From: CAZKGE01 sp964636405
GTDB lineage: Bacteria > Bacillota > Clostridia > Christensenellales > CAG-138
DNA: 53,141 nt
NCBI GenBank assembly: GCA_964636405.1
Contig: CAZWSI010000015.1
Location: 1 to 53,141, forward strand
Direction of reading: 5' to 3'
Part shown: positions 31,584-40,461 of the stretch, piece by piece
Layout of the letters: each line of letters starts with the position of its first letter
How positions within the stretch are numbered: the first letter of the stretch is position 1
Notes under the pieces: generated by a model
The model's input: the letters and a program-made list of their open reading frames with translations, nothing else
Told to the model about the DNA's origin: nothing
Database searches by the model: none
Position numbers and translations under genes: made by a program

Positions 31584-32775
31584 CGCCGCGCCCGCCGTCG
31601 GCCTGCTGCTCTGCGCCGGGAGCGCCGCGCGCATGGGCTTTGATAAGCTCACAACGCCGCTGGTTGGCAAAACGCCCGTGGAGCGGAGCGCGGAGGCGCT
31701 GCTTGGCGGCGGGGCTACGGCGCTCGTGCTCGCCGCGTCCCCGGAAAACAAAGCGTTTCTTGCCGCGCTTTCCTTCCCCGTGCCCACGCTTGTCGTGCCT
31801 GGCGGCCAAACGCGCGGCGCGTCTGTGGAAAACGCGCTGCGTGCCGCCAGCGCGCTTCTTGCGCCGTCGGAGCAGGAAAGCGCCGTGGCGGTCATTCACG
31901 ACGCGGCGCGCTGCCTGGTTTCGCCTTCGGTTGTCGCGGCCTGTATCGAGAGCGCGCGGCGCTTCGGCAGCGGCGTGGCGGCGGCCCCGTGCAGCGATAC
32001 GGCGCTGCTTGAAACGGAGGCGGGCATAACCGCGCTTCCGCGCGAATGCGTGCGCTTGACCAAAACGCCCCAGTGCTTCCGCCTGCGCGAAATTTTAGCC
32101 GCGTACGAGGCCGCGCGCGCGGCGGGCTTCGAGGCCACGGACGACTGCACGCTTTACGCCCGCGCGGGCCATACGCCGCGCTTTGTTGAGGATACCGAAA
32201 ACCGCAAGCTTACGCGCCCGGCGGACTGGGCTTACGCGGAGCAAATGCTTCACGCGGGCGGCGCGGCCGCGCCGGGGGCCGGGGCGCAAAGCCCGATGCT
32301 GCGGATTGGGCAAGGGCTGGATGTGCACCGCCTTGCGGAGGGGCGCGCCCTCGTGCTCGGCGGCGTGACGATTCCCTATGAAAAAGGGCTGCTGGGGCAT
32401 TCCGACGCGGACGTGCTCATCCACGCGCTCATCGACGCGCTGCTGGGCGCGGCGGCGCTGGGCGATATCGGCAAGCTGTTTCCAGACAGCGACGCAAAAT
32501 ATAAGGATATCGACAGCCGCATCCTGCTGCGTGCGGCGGTGCAGCGCCTGTGCGAGGCGGGCTTTGCGCCGCAGAGCGCCGACGCGACCATCATCTGCCA
32601 GCGGCCCAAGCTTGCCCCCTATATTTTGCGCATGCGCGAAAACCTCGCGGCGGATCTCGGCTTGCCCGTGGAGCGCGTGAGCGTGAAGGCCACGACCACG
32701 GAGGGCATGAACGACGAGGGGCGCGGCCTGTGCATTTCGGCGCAGGCGGTGGCCGTCGCGGTCAGGCACGGCTAA
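31576..32775 (+). CDS. ispDF: Bifunctional IspD-IspF isoprenoid enzyme
   Basis: The 399-residue fusion performs two non-consecutive steps of the MEP pathway. Residues 1 to about 230 are IspD (cytidylyltransferase) with the CTP-binding LLCAGSAARMGFDKL, HDAARCLVS and ATDDCTLYARAG. After a short linker, IspF (about 245-399) shows GQGLDVHRLAEGRALVLGG, GLLGHSDADVLIHALIDALLG and KATTTEGM. These carry the metal-binding Asp-x-His and the active-site residues. IspE, the intervening enzyme, is not nearby. GGAGGG precedes the start, which overlaps rqcP. Confidence 0.95.
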   Translation: MRNAAPAVGLLLCAGSAARMGFDKLTTPLVGKTPVERSAEALLGGGATALVLAASPENKAFLAALSFPVPTLVVPGGQTRGASVENALRAASALLAPSEQESAVAVIHDAARCLVSPSVVAACIESARRFGSGVAAAPCSDTALLETEAGITALPRECVRLTKTPQCFRLREILAAYEAARAAGFEATDDCTLYARAGHTPRFVEDTENRKLTRPADWAYAEQMLHAGGAAAPGAGAQSPMLRIGQGLDVHRLAEGRALVLGGVTIPYEKGLLGHSDADVLIHALIDALLGAAALGDIGKLFPDSDAKYKDIDSRILLRAAVQRLCEAGFAPQSADATIICQRPKLAPYILRMRENLAADLGLPVERVSVKATTTEGMNDEGRGLCISAQAVAVAVRHG

Positions 32776-32793
32776 AAAGCCGAAAAACCGCGC

Positions 32794-32822
32794 TTGCCAA
32801 CGCTTTTCCATTGGCGTATACT
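32794..32822 (+). promoter_or_regulatory. Promoter of asnS
   Basis: TTGCCA and TATACT have a 17-bp spacer. The leader to the ATG is only about 25 nt, so no T-box can fit. Confidence 0.75.
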
Positions 32823-32854
32823 CTTAAAAATCCCTGGAATCGGAGGATGGAACC

Positions 32855-34231
32855 ATGATACGATTATCCGAGCTGCTGCGCGCGCCGGAGGCCCACGCGG
32901 GCCCCGTGGCGGTCTGCGGCTGGGCGCGCACGGTGCGCGAAGGAAAAACCACGGGCTTTATCGAGCTATGCGACGGCAGCGCCTTTACGGCGGTGCAGGT
33001 TGTGTTCCCGCGCGACGCGCGCAAGCTGGGCGAGGGTCTGTCCACGGGCTGCGCGCTCGAGGTGCGCGGGCAGCTTGTGGTTACGCCGGACGCGCCGCAG
33101 CCCTTTGAAATCCGCGCGGAGGCGCTTACGCTCATCGGCGCGTGCCCGGCGGATTATCCGCTGCAAAAAAAGCGGCACTCGCCGGAATACCTGCGCACCA
33201 TCCAGCACCTGCGGCCCCGCACAAACCTGTTTCAGGCCACGTTCCGCGTGCGCTCCGTGGTGGCGGCGGCCATCCACGAATTCTTTCAGGGGCGGGGCTT
33301 TGTGTATGTGCACACGCCCATCCTGACCGGCTCCGATTGCGAGGGTGCGGGCGAAATGTTTCAGGTCTCCACGCTTCCGCTTGGCGAGGAGCCCAAAACG
33401 CCCGAGGGCGCGGTGGATTTTTCGCAGGATTTCTTTGGCAAGGCGGCCAACCTCACCGTGTCCGGCCAGCTCTATGCCGAGGCCTTCGCGCTGGCCTTCC
33501 GCGATGTGTATACCTTCGGCCCCACCTTCCGGGCCGAGAACAGCTTTACGGCGCGTCACGCGGCGGAATTCTGGATGATCGAACCGGAAATGGCCTTTTG
33601 CGACCTTGCGGGCGACCTCGAGGTGGCCGAAGCCATGGTCAAGCACATCCTGCGCGCGGTGATGGAGCGCTGCCCCGACGAGCTAGCCTTCTTCAACAAA
33701 TTTGTGGATACCGGCCTGCTTGCGCGGCTCGAAAACGTTGTAAACCACGGTTTTGTGCGCTTAAGCTATACTGAGGCAGTCCGGCAGCTCCAGGAAAGCG
33801 GCGCGACGTTCCAGTACCCGGTCGAATGGGGCCTCGAGCTCCAGACCGAGCACGAGCGCTATCTCACCGAGCAGGTTTACGGCCGCCCGGTGTTCGTAAC
33901 CGACTATCCCAAGGGCGTGAAGGCCTTTTATATGCGGCAAAACGACGATGGAAGAACCGTGGCCGCAGCCGATCTGCTCGTGCCCGGCGTGGGCGAGATC
34001 ATCGGCGGCAGTCAGCGCGAGGAGCGCTACGACGTGCTGCTTGCCCGCATCGCGGAGCTGGGGCTGGATATGTCCCAATACGATTGGTATCTCGATCTCC
34101 GCCGCTTCGGCGGCGTGCCGCACGCGGGCTTTGGCCTGGGCTTTGAGCGCATGGTCATGTACGTGACGGGCGTTGCCAACATCCGCGACGTGCTGCCCTT
34201 CCCGCGCACCACGGGCAATATGGAAATGTAA
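32855..34231 (+). CDS. asnS: Asparaginyl-tRNA synthetase
   Basis: The 458-residue class IIb synthetase has an N-terminal OB-fold anticodon-binding domain (about 1-105, VCGWARTVREGKTTGFIELCDG). The catalytic core has motif 2 (TFGPTFRAENSFTARHAAEFWMIEPEM, about 225-251) and motif 3 GLGFERMVMYVTG. The string GSDCEGAGEMFQV is typical of AsnRS rather than AspRS. It charges tRNA-Asn. GGAGG precedes the start and a strong terminator follows, so it is monocistronic. Confidence 0.95.
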   Translation: MIRLSELLRAPEAHAGPVAVCGWARTVREGKTTGFIELCDGSAFTAVQVVFPRDARKLGEGLSTGCALEVRGQLVVTPDAPQPFEIRAEALTLIGACPADYPLQKKRHSPEYLRTIQHLRPRTNLFQATFRVRSVVAAAIHEFFQGRGFVYVHTPILTGSDCEGAGEMFQVSTLPLGEEPKTPEGAVDFSQDFFGKAANLTVSGQLYAEAFALAFRDVYTFGPTFRAENSFTARHAAEFWMIEPEMAFCDLAGDLEVAEAMVKHILRAVMERCPDELAFFNKFVDTGLLARLENVVNHGFVRLSYTEAVRQLQESGATFQYPVEWGLELQTEHERYLTEQVYGRPVFVTDYPKGVKAFYMRQNDDGRTVAAADLLVPGVGEIIGGSQREERYDVLLARIAELGLDMSQYDWYLDLRRFGGVPHAGFGLGFERMVMYVTGVANIRDVLPFPRTTGNMEM

Positions 34232-34261
34232 GGCCCGGCCGGAACACGAAGGCAAAAGCAA

Positions 34262-34287
34262 GGGGGACGCGCGTCCCCCTTTTTTTA
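34262..34287 (+). terminator. Rho-independent terminator of asnS
   Basis: GGGGGAC and GTCCCCC form a 7-bp stem with a GCGC loop, followed by a run of T. The rest of the gap up to the convergent ATPase stop shows nothing further. Confidence 0.92.
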
Positions 34288-34362
34288 TGTCTTAAGACCG
34301 AAGCGCACGCGCAAAGCGTCGTCAGGAACGGGATTGTCAAGGCTTTCAGCCCACAACGCAGC

Positions 34363-36615
34363 CTAGGCGGCGCTAAGGCTTTTCGTCTTGGCTCTGCTTG
34401 CCTTTGCGGCGCGCGCGAGGCGCAGCAGGGGATAGGCGGCAAGCGCCATGGGCGCCAGAAAGAGCCAGGTGCGGCCCGCCGGGAGCGCGATGGAAAGCAG
34501 CTCGCGCAGCAGGGCGAGGGCGGAAAACAGCGCGGCGGTCATGGTAAAAAAGAGCGGCGCGCGCAGGCGGTTAAAGGGCAGGCAGAGGGACAGCAGCACC
34601 GCAAGGCCAGTCACAGCCGCGCCGTAAACGGTAAGGGTGGCGGTTTGCAGCGCGGAAAGGCCCGCGGCGGGGCCGAGCCGTTGCGCAAGGCCGATGTAGA
34701 GGAGCATCAGTGCCGCGCCGGGGAGCGCGGCGCCGTACACATTGCGCACAAAGCCGCCCGAGAAGCGCTTTTCATTGGGCTCGAGGGCAAGGAGCATGGC
34801 GGGCGTGCCCACGGTGAACACGCCGAGCACGGTCCACTGAACGGGAATAAAGGGATAGGGCGCGCCGAGGAGGAGCGTGGCAAGCGAGAGCGCGAGCGAG
34901 GTAATGTTTTTAATAAGAAAGAGCTGCGCGGTGCGCGTGATATTATTGACCACGCGGCGGCCCTGACGGAGAATATCGGGCAGGGCGGCAAAGCGGCTGT
35001 CGAGCAGCACGAGCTGGGCGGCGGCGCAGGCGGCGCTGCTGCCGTGCGCGAGGGCGACGGAGCAATCCGCCTCGCGGAAGGCGGCGATATCGTTGACCCC
35101 GTCGCCGATCATGGCCGCGCAGCGCCCATTCCGCCGCATGGCGGAAATGAGCCGCGCCTTCTGCTCGGGCAGGCAGCGCCCAAAGTGCGCGTATTGCGAC
35201 ACGGCCGCGTCGTAATCCGCGTCGGTCACAAGATTCGCGCAATCCCGCGCTCCCCCGGGAATGCCGAGCCGCCCGGCGATGGCGAGCACCGTGCCGGGCG
35301 CGTCGCCGGAGAGGAGCCGCACGGTCACGCCCTCGCGCGTAAAGCAGTCCACGGCGGCCTGCGCGTCGGGCCGGAGCACGTCGGAAAGGCGCACGGCGGC
35401 AAGGGGCAGCCCATCCCTTGCAAAGAGCAGCACCCGCTCGCCCGCGGCGGTAAGCGCGTCGAGCGCCGCGCAAAGCGGCTCCGGCAAATCGTCAAGCACA
35501 AATTCGGGCGCACCGAGCTGGTACACGCCGTCGGAAAAGACCATTTCGGTTCGCTTGCGGCGCGAGGAAAAGGGCGTAACGGAAAGCGGCGCGCGGCGCG
35601 CGGGCTCCGTAAAACGCGCGCAAAGCGCTGCGGCGGTCGCGTTGGCCGCGCCGGGTGCGCCATCCATAGCGCGGATAAAATCATGGAGCAGGCCAAGCGT
35701 GTCTTCGTCCGCCGGAGCAAGCGCGCCTGCGCGAATGCTGAGCGTGGGCAGCACGGCAAGCCTGCCCTCGGTGAGCGTGCCCGTTTTGTCCATGCAGAGC
35801 GTATCCACGCGGGCAAGCATTTCAATGCAGCTTAGATCCCGCGCGAGCGTATTTTTGCGCGCCAGCTCCACCACGCCAATGGCAAGCTGCGCCGTGGCAA
35901 GCAGCACAAGCCCGTAAGGAACCACGCCCAGCACGGCGGAGGCCGTTTGCTCCACGGCGGGCCGGAGCGGCTGACCCAGCCGCGCGAACTGGTGATAGAA
36001 CATGAGCGCGCAGAGCGGCACGACGCAATAGGAGCTGATGCGGATGATGCGCTTCAGCCCCTTCATGAGCACGGACGGAGGCTGCACATACTGGCGCGCG
36101 GCGCGCTCCACCCGCGCGGCGTAGCGCGCGTCGCCCGTGGCGGTGACCAGCGCGAGGCACGCGCCCGAAACCGCATTGCTGCCCGAAAGCAGCGCGTCGC
36201 CTGGGCCCTTCCACACAGGCTCGCTTTCGCCGGTAAGGAGCGCTTCGTCCACCTCGAGCGCGCCCTCGGAAACCGTCGCGTCCACCGCCAGCGCCATGCC
36301 CGCCGCGAGGCGGATGCACTCGCCCGCACGGAGCGCGTCGGCGGCCATGGTGCGCTCGCCGTCCGCCGTTACGAGCACGGCCGTGGGCGCGACGCGCAGC
36401 GAGAGCCGCTCGATGGCGCGCTTGGCCCGCAGCTCCCAAAATATGCCCGCAAACAGATTGCAAAGGGCCGTGCCCAGAAAGGCGAGGTTTATATAGCTTC
36501 CCACCGAGATGAGCGCCGCCGCCGTGAGCGCGTTCATGAGGTTGAAGAGGGTGAACAGGTTGGAGGCGAGGATGTCCCACACGCTTCGGCTCGCGTCGCC
36601 GTGAGTCGTTTTCAT
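34363..36615 (-). CDS. HAD-type P-type cation ATPase (CtpE-like)
   Basis: The 750-residue membrane pump has TGES at about 128, the phosphorylated aspartate D276 in DKTGTLTEG, GDGVNDIAAF and several C-terminal helices. The order resembles the CtpE-like group, some members of which handle calcium. The M4 motif, usually PEGL, reads PYGL (Y234 in place of the ion-binding Glu), and no CPx motif is present, so the ion is uncertain. The N-terminal actuator is short. ATG at 36615 follows GGAAG; the ATG at 36645 is an alternative that would be leaderless. Longer upstream readings are antisense to the next gene. Confidence 0.85.
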   Translation of the reverse strand: MKTTHGDASRSVWDILASNLFTLFNLMNALTAAALISVGSYINLAFLGTALCNLFAGIFWELRAKRAIERLSLRVAPTAVLVTADGERTMAADALRAGECIRLAAGMALAVDATVSEGALEVDEALLTGESEPVWKGPGDALLSGSNAVSGACLALVTATGDARYAARVERAARQYVQPPSVLMKGLKRIIRISSYCVVPLCALMFYHQFARLGQPLRPAVEQTASAVLGVVPYGLVLLATAQLAIGVVELARKNTLARDLSCIEMLARVDTLCMDKTGTLTEGRLAVLPTLSIRAGALAPADEDTLGLLHDFIRAMDGAPGAANATAAALCARFTEPARRAPLSVTPFSSRRKRTEMVFSDGVYQLGAPEFVLDDLPEPLCAALDALTAAGERVLLFARDGLPLAAVRLSDVLRPDAQAAVDCFTREGVTVRLLSGDAPGTVLAIAGRLGIPGGARDCANLVTDADYDAAVSQYAHFGRCLPEQKARLISAMRRNGRCAAMIGDGVNDIAAFREADCSVALAHGSSAACAAAQLVLLDSRFAALPDILRQGRRVVNNITRTAQLFLIKNITSLALSLATLLLGAPYPFIPVQWTVLGVFTVGTPAMLLALEPNEKRFSGGFVRNVYGAALPGAALMLLYIGLAQRLGPAAGLSALQTATLTVYGAAVTGLAVLLSLCLPFNRLRAPLFFTMTAALFSALALLRELLSIALPAGRTWLFLAPMALAAYPLLRLARAAKASRAKTKSLSAA

Positions 36616-36652
36616 CCAATTCTTCCAATTTCTAGAATGCTTCATGGGGGGT

Positions 36653-36681
36653 ATTATAGCGCATGCGGGCGCGGCGCGTAA
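36653..36681 (-). promoter_or_regulatory. Promoter of the P-type ATPase gene
   Basis: On the minus strand a perfect TATAAT (36653-36658) has TTACGC 17 bp upstream. The -10 ends 7 bp before the alternative ATG at 36645. Confidence 0.6.
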
Positions 36682-36729
36682 AGGGACGGACGCGCCAAAG
36701 GCAATGTGTGCCCGGCGTGCGGAGCCGTC

Positions 36730-36758
36730 TTGCGAAGCGAGCGTCATTCTGCTATGAT
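36730..36758 (+). promoter_or_regulatory. Promoter of the DUF2156-DUF975-galM unit
   Basis: TTGCGA (36730-36735) and TATGAT (36753-36758) have a 17-bp spacer. The -10 lies in the spacer of a 13-bp inverted repeat. Confidence 0.7.
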
Positions 36759-36774
36759 ACGAGCAGAATGACGC
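36741..36774. promoter_or_regulatory. Perfect 13-bp inverted repeat over a -10 box
   Basis: GCGTCATTCTGCT and AGCAGAATGACGC are exact inverted repeats with an 8-bp spacer that contains most of the -10 box. This position and symmetry suggest an operator for a dimeric repressor. An RNA role is unlikely because the left arm precedes the transcription start. Confidence 0.65.
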
Positions 36775-36804
36775 CCCGCGCCTGCGCGGCCGGGGAAGGG
36801 AGAA

Positions 36805-37731
36805 GTGCAAAGCAACGTTATGATACCCTTTCGAACCGTAACAGCCGAGGACGCGAAGCTGTTTTCCGTCTATCTCGCGGGGCAGCCCTTCCGCAGCTGC
36901 GAATTCACGGCGGGGGCCATCTTCCAGTGGCGCGCCTATTTCGATACGAAATTCGCCATCGTGCACGGCATGCTGGTGCTGCAGCCCACCTACCCGCTCG
37001 AGGGCGTGTGCTTTAGCTACCCGGTTGGCCCGGGCGAGCGCGGCGCGGCGCTTGACGAGATTGAGCGCGACGCGGCGGAGCGGGGATTGCCGCTCCAGTT
37101 CTGCTGCGTGCCGGAAACGGAGCTTGCGGTCTTTTCCGCGCGCTACGGGGCGCGGGCCAAGCACGCCTCGCACAGGGACTGGGCGGATTATCTCTACGAG
37201 GCGGACAATCTCAAGCTTTTCCCGGGCAAGCGCTACCACGGACAGCGGAACCATTTAAGCCGCTTTACGCGCGAAAACCCGGATTACCGCTTCGTGCCCG
37301 TCACGCGCGAGAACCTGCCGGGCGCGGAAGCGTTTCTAAACGAATACGAAAAGCACGCGCCCATCGACAAGGCCATCGAGGCCGAGGAAATGCTGCGCGC
37401 CAAGGAGCTTTTGCACTGGACGCCCTGCCTGGGCATGACGGCGGGCTACATCGAAACCGACGGCGTGATCGTGGCGCTGGCCGTGGGCGAGGTGGTATCG
37501 GATACGCTCTATGTGCATGTGGAAAAGGCGCGGCTGGATTATCCGGGCGCGTATCAAGCCATTGTGTCGGCGTTTGCCCGGGCGGCGTGCCGCGAGGACA
37601 CCCGCTTTATCAACCGGGAGGACGATTCGGGCGAGGAGGGCTTGCGGCGCTCAAAGCTGTCCTACGGGCCGGTGCGGCTTGTAGATAAATACTGGGTCAC
37701 CGTAGAAAACAAGGAGGCAACATCCATATGA
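36805..37731 (+). CDS. DUF2156 / LPG-synthase C-terminal-like protein
   Basis: The 308-residue soluble protein resembles DUF2156, a GNAT-like domain related to the C-terminal catalytic part of MprF lysyl-phosphatidylglycerol synthase. Supporting strings are DYLYEADNLKLFPGKRYHGQRNHLSRF and FINREDDSGEEGLRRSKLSYGP, split over the two GNAT halves. It lacks the MprF flippase domain, so its substrate is unknown; aminoacyl transfer is possible. The GTG start at 36805 follows GGAAGGGAG; ATG at 36820 is an alternative. It overlaps the DUF975 gene as ATGA. Confidence 0.8.
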   Translation: MQSNVMIPFRTVTAEDAKLFSVYLAGQPFRSCEFTAGAIFQWRAYFDTKFAIVHGMLVLQPTYPLEGVCFSYPVGPGERGAALDEIERDAAERGLPLQFCCVPETELAVFSARYGARAKHASHRDWADYLYEADNLKLFPGKRYHGQRNHLSRFTRENPDYRFVPVTRENLPGAEAFLNEYEKHAPIDKAIEAEEMLRAKELLHWTPCLGMTAGYIETDGVIVALAVGEVVSDTLYVHVEKARLDYPGAYQAIVSAFARAACREDTRFINREDDSGEEGLRRSKLSYGPVRLVDKYWVTVENKEATSI

Positions 37732-38453
37732 GAAACGCATCGGAATTTCGTGCGGAGGCGCGCAAGGCCTTAACGGGCAGGTATTTTCTCGCGGTGCTCG
37801 CGGCGTTGATCGCGGGCGTGCTCGGCGGCGCGGCCAGCGTGCCCACCTTTACCCTCCGCTTCGGCGCGGAGGATTGGCAAGGCCTCGTAAGCGCGCTTGC
37901 GCAAAACGACCCGCGCGCGCTGCTCGGCTTTGCGGAAGCGATGGGCACAAGCGCCTTCGTAACCGCTTACGGCATCGTGCTGTTCCTTGTGGGCGGCGCG
38001 ATGGAGCTGGGCTTTAATCGCTTCAACCTCATGCTCTATACCGGCGAACGGGCCGCAATCGGCACGCTGTTTTCCCGCTTTGAAATCTTCGGCAGGGCCC
38101 TGTGGCTGCGGGTGGTGATCGCGGTGCGCGTCAGTTTGTGGTCGCTGCTGCTGTTTGTGCCCGGCATTGTGGCCGCGTATCGCTATGCGCTCGCGCCCTT
38201 CCTGATGGCTGAAAACCCCGGCATGAGCGCGTCGGACGCGATTAGCGAGTCCAAGCGCCTTATGGCCGGCAAAAAAGCGCGGCTGTTCTGCCTGGATCTC
38301 AGCTTTATCGGCTGGTGGCTGCTCACGCTCCTTACGGCTGGCTTCGGCATCATATTCCTCGCGCCCTATGTCAAGGCGGCGGAGACGGCCTTCTATCTTG
38401 AAGCCACCGGGCGCTTGCCGCGCGGCGCGCAGAGCGAGCCGGAGCGTTTGTAG
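37728..38453 (+). CDS. DUF975 family membrane protein
   Basis: The 241-residue protein has about five hydrophobic segments and the DUF975 layout. A polar start MRNASEFRAEARKAL is followed by a helix, and a late motif SASDAISESKRLMAGKKARLF lies before LSFIGWWLL. Function is unknown; family members are integral membrane proteins common in Bacillota. AAGGAGG precedes the ATG, which overlaps the previous stop, so the two are co-translated. Confidence 0.82.
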   Translation: MRNASEFRAEARKALTGRYFLAVLAALIAGVLGGAASVPTFTLRFGAEDWQGLVSALAQNDPRALLGFAEAMGTSAFVTAYGIVLFLVGGAMELGFNRFNLMLYTGERAAIGTLFSRFEIFGRALWLRVVIAVRVSLWSLLLFVPGIVAAYRYALAPFLMAENPGMSASDAISESKRLMAGKKARLFCLDLSFIGWWLLTLLTAGFGIIFLAPYVKAAETAFYLEATGRLPRGAQSEPERL

Positions 38454-38521
38454 GCAAAGCGTGCGGCCCGTGCGTTTGCGCGGCGCTGCCGTCCCCAAGC
38501 GAAACAGGGAGTGAAGCAAAT

Positions 38522-39595
38522 ATGTATTTATCCATCGAGCCCTTCGGCTCCATGCCCGGCCGGCCCGGCGTATACGAGCCTGCGCGGCGCGAGCCGGTGC
38601 TTTATGTGCTGGAAAACAGCCGCGGCGCGCAGCTTGCCGTAACGGACTGCGGCGCGCGCATCGTGCGCCTCGCCGTGCCCGATCGGGACGGCAATATCGG
38701 CGACGTGGCGCTGGGCTATTCCTCCATCGAACCCTATCTTGCCTCGCCGGACTATATGGGCGCCATCTGCGGGCGCGTGTGCAACCGCATCGCGGGCGGG
38801 CGCTTTACGCTGGACGGCCGGGCATACCATACCGACCAAAACGACGGCGCGCACACGCTCCACGGCGGCGGGGACGGCTTTGACCGGCGGCTGTGGGACG
38901 CGGAATACACCGCCGACGGGCTGTGCTTTTCGCTTGTCAGCCCGGACGGGGACTGCGGCTTTCCGGGCACGGTGAAGGCGGGGGCGGTCTATCGCTTTGG
39001 CGACGACAATACGCTTACGCTCGAGCTCACCGCCGAAACGGACGCGCCTACGCCCGTAAGCCTCACCAACCACAGCTATTTTAATCTGTCGGGCTATCAA
39101 TCCGGCGCGGCCGCCATGGCGCAACGTCTCACCCTCTTTGCCGACGCGTATACGCCCGTGGGCGAGGGCCTTATCCCGACGGGCAAGCCGGCTCCCGTTT
39201 CGGGTACGCCCTTTGATTTTACAAGCCCCTGCGCGCTCGGCGCGCGTGTGGACGCGGACGATCCCCAGCTTGCGCTTGGCGGCGGGTACGACCATAACTT
39301 TGCTCTGCGCGGCGGCGAAGCGGGCGCGTGCGCCCTTGCCGCGCGGCTGTACGCGCCGGACACGGGCCGCGTGCTGGAGCTTTTCACCACCCTGCCGGGC
39401 TTGCAGCTCTACACCTGCAATGCGCTCGGCGCGCGCAAGGGCAAGGACGGAGCGTGCTACGGCAGGCGCGCCGCCGTGTGCCTCGAGCCGCAGTTTTTCC
39501 CCAACGCGGTCAACGAGCCGGGCTTTGCCTCGCCTCTCGTCCGACCCGGCGAGGTCTGGCGGCACAGCATCGAGTATCGGTTTACCTGCGAATAA
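38522..39595 (+). CDS. galM: Aldose 1-epimerase
   Basis: The 357-residue beta-sandwich enzyme interconverts alpha and beta anomers of galactose or glucose. It has the family residues in RVCNRIAGGRF, TLHGGGDGFDRRLW (first His), SLTNHSYFNLSG (catalytic His) and YDHNF. The C-terminal part has CLEPQFFPNAVN with the catalytic Glu. GGGAGTGA precedes the ATG. It lies 68 bp after the DUF975 gene without a clear terminator, so may share its promoter. Confidence 0.92.
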   Translation: MYLSIEPFGSMPGRPGVYEPARREPVLYVLENSRGAQLAVTDCGARIVRLAVPDRDGNIGDVALGYSSIEPYLASPDYMGAICGRVCNRIAGGRFTLDGRAYHTDQNDGAHTLHGGGDGFDRRLWDAEYTADGLCFSLVSPDGDCGFPGTVKAGAVYRFGDDNTLTLELTAETDAPTPVSLTNHSYFNLSGYQSGAAAMAQRLTLFADAYTPVGEGLIPTGKPAPVSGTPFDFTSPCALGARVDADDPQLALGGGYDHNFALRGGEAGACALAARLYAPDTGRVLELFTTLPGLQLYTCNALGARKGKDGACYGRRAAVCLEPQFFPNAVNEPGFASPLVRPGEVWRHSIEYRFTCE

Positions 39596-39657
39596 AGGAA
39601 AAGCGAAATTCCAAATGGAAGGGAAGCTTTTGCCCGGCAAAAGCAATGGGTATCAGC

Positions 39658-40308
39658 ATGGCGTTCCCCAGGGCGGTTTTATTTGACATGGACGGCGTGC
39701 TCGTGGACAGCGAGCCCGTGCACGAGCTGGTGCGGCGGCAATTATTCGCCGAGATGACGGGCGGGCGCGATTTGCCCGTGCCCAAGGCGACCATCGGCGC
39801 GATCATGGCCGGAGAATACCGGCTGCTGCTGGATGCGTGCGGCGCGGAGGGCGACAGCGAGGCGTACGCGCGCAGGCATTTCACGCTCGCGCGCGATTAT
39901 CTGCGCGCGCACGGCGCGGGCGCGATTTCCGGCGTGCCCGAGGCGCTTGACGCGCTGCGCAAAGCGGGCGTGGCCTGCGCCGTGGTATCCAGCTCCGACC
40001 GCGCGTTTGTGGACGGCGTGCTGGAGGATATTGGGCTGCGCGGAGCTTTCCGCTTTACGGTGTGCGGCGACGACGGCCTGCCCATCAAGCCCGCGCCCGA
40101 CCCGTATCTGGCGGGCCTGCGCCGCCTCGGCCGCGCGGCGGAGGACGCGCTCGTGGTAGAGGACAGTCACACGGGCCTCGTTTCCGCGACGGCGGCGGGC
40201 ATACGCTGCGTGTGCTACGACAACCGCTCGGCAGCGCGGCAGGACTTCGCGGGCGCGTTCCGTGTGGTGGAGGATATGCGCGCGCTTGTTAACGCTTTGA
40301 AAATTTAA
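39658..40308 (+). CDS. HAD-superfamily sugar-phosphatase / beta-phosphoglucomutase-like protein
   Basis: The 216-residue protein has HAD motif I VLFDMDGVLVDSEP (nucleophile Asp, acid/base Asp two residues on), a four-helix cap, motif II VVSSSDR, motif III Lys in IKPAPDPYL and motif IV VVEDSHTGL. Members dephosphorylate sugar phosphates or isomerise beta-glucose-1-phosphate. Next to galM, a sugar role is likely. ATG at 39658 gives the normal short lead-in; ATG at 39646 is equally open and no ribosome binding site decides between them. Confidence 0.88.
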   Translation: MAFPRAVLFDMDGVLVDSEPVHELVRRQLFAEMTGGRDLPVPKATIGAIMAGEYRLLLDACGAEGDSEAYARRHFTLARDYLRAHGAGAISGVPEALDALRKAGVACAVVSSSDRAFVDGVLEDIGLRGAFRFTVCGDDGLPIKPAPDPYLAGLRRLGRAAEDALVVEDSHTGLVSATAAGIRCVCYDNRSAARQDFAGAFRVVEDMRALVNALKI

Positions 40309-40380
40309 TGTGCATTGCAAAGTAAATGTGTCCTTTCGACAAACCTTGGTTTCGGTTTTATGAACTTCATGCGACAGGGC

Positions 40381-40409
40381 TAGGCATGCGGCGCAAAAAG
40401 CGTTATGCT
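40381..40409 (+). promoter_or_regulatory. Possible promoter of the SH3-repeat gene
   Basis: TAGGCA and TATGCT have a 17-bp spacer. The gap from 40309 to 40461 otherwise shows nothing recognisable. Confidence 0.35.
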
Positions 40410-40461
40410 GTGGGAACAGAAGCATGCATGCCTGTCAGGGCACGTCAAGGAGGGGGATACT

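Noticed and set aside
32776..32854. T-box leader before asnS
   Set aside because: The gap is only 79 bp and contains a standard promoter, too short for a T-box; no specifier-loop or T-box bulge sequence is visible.
36646..37254. Long N-terminal extension of the P-type ATPase frame
   Set aside because: The extension is antisense to the DUF2156 gene, contains both promoters, and has no similarity to ATPase N-termini.
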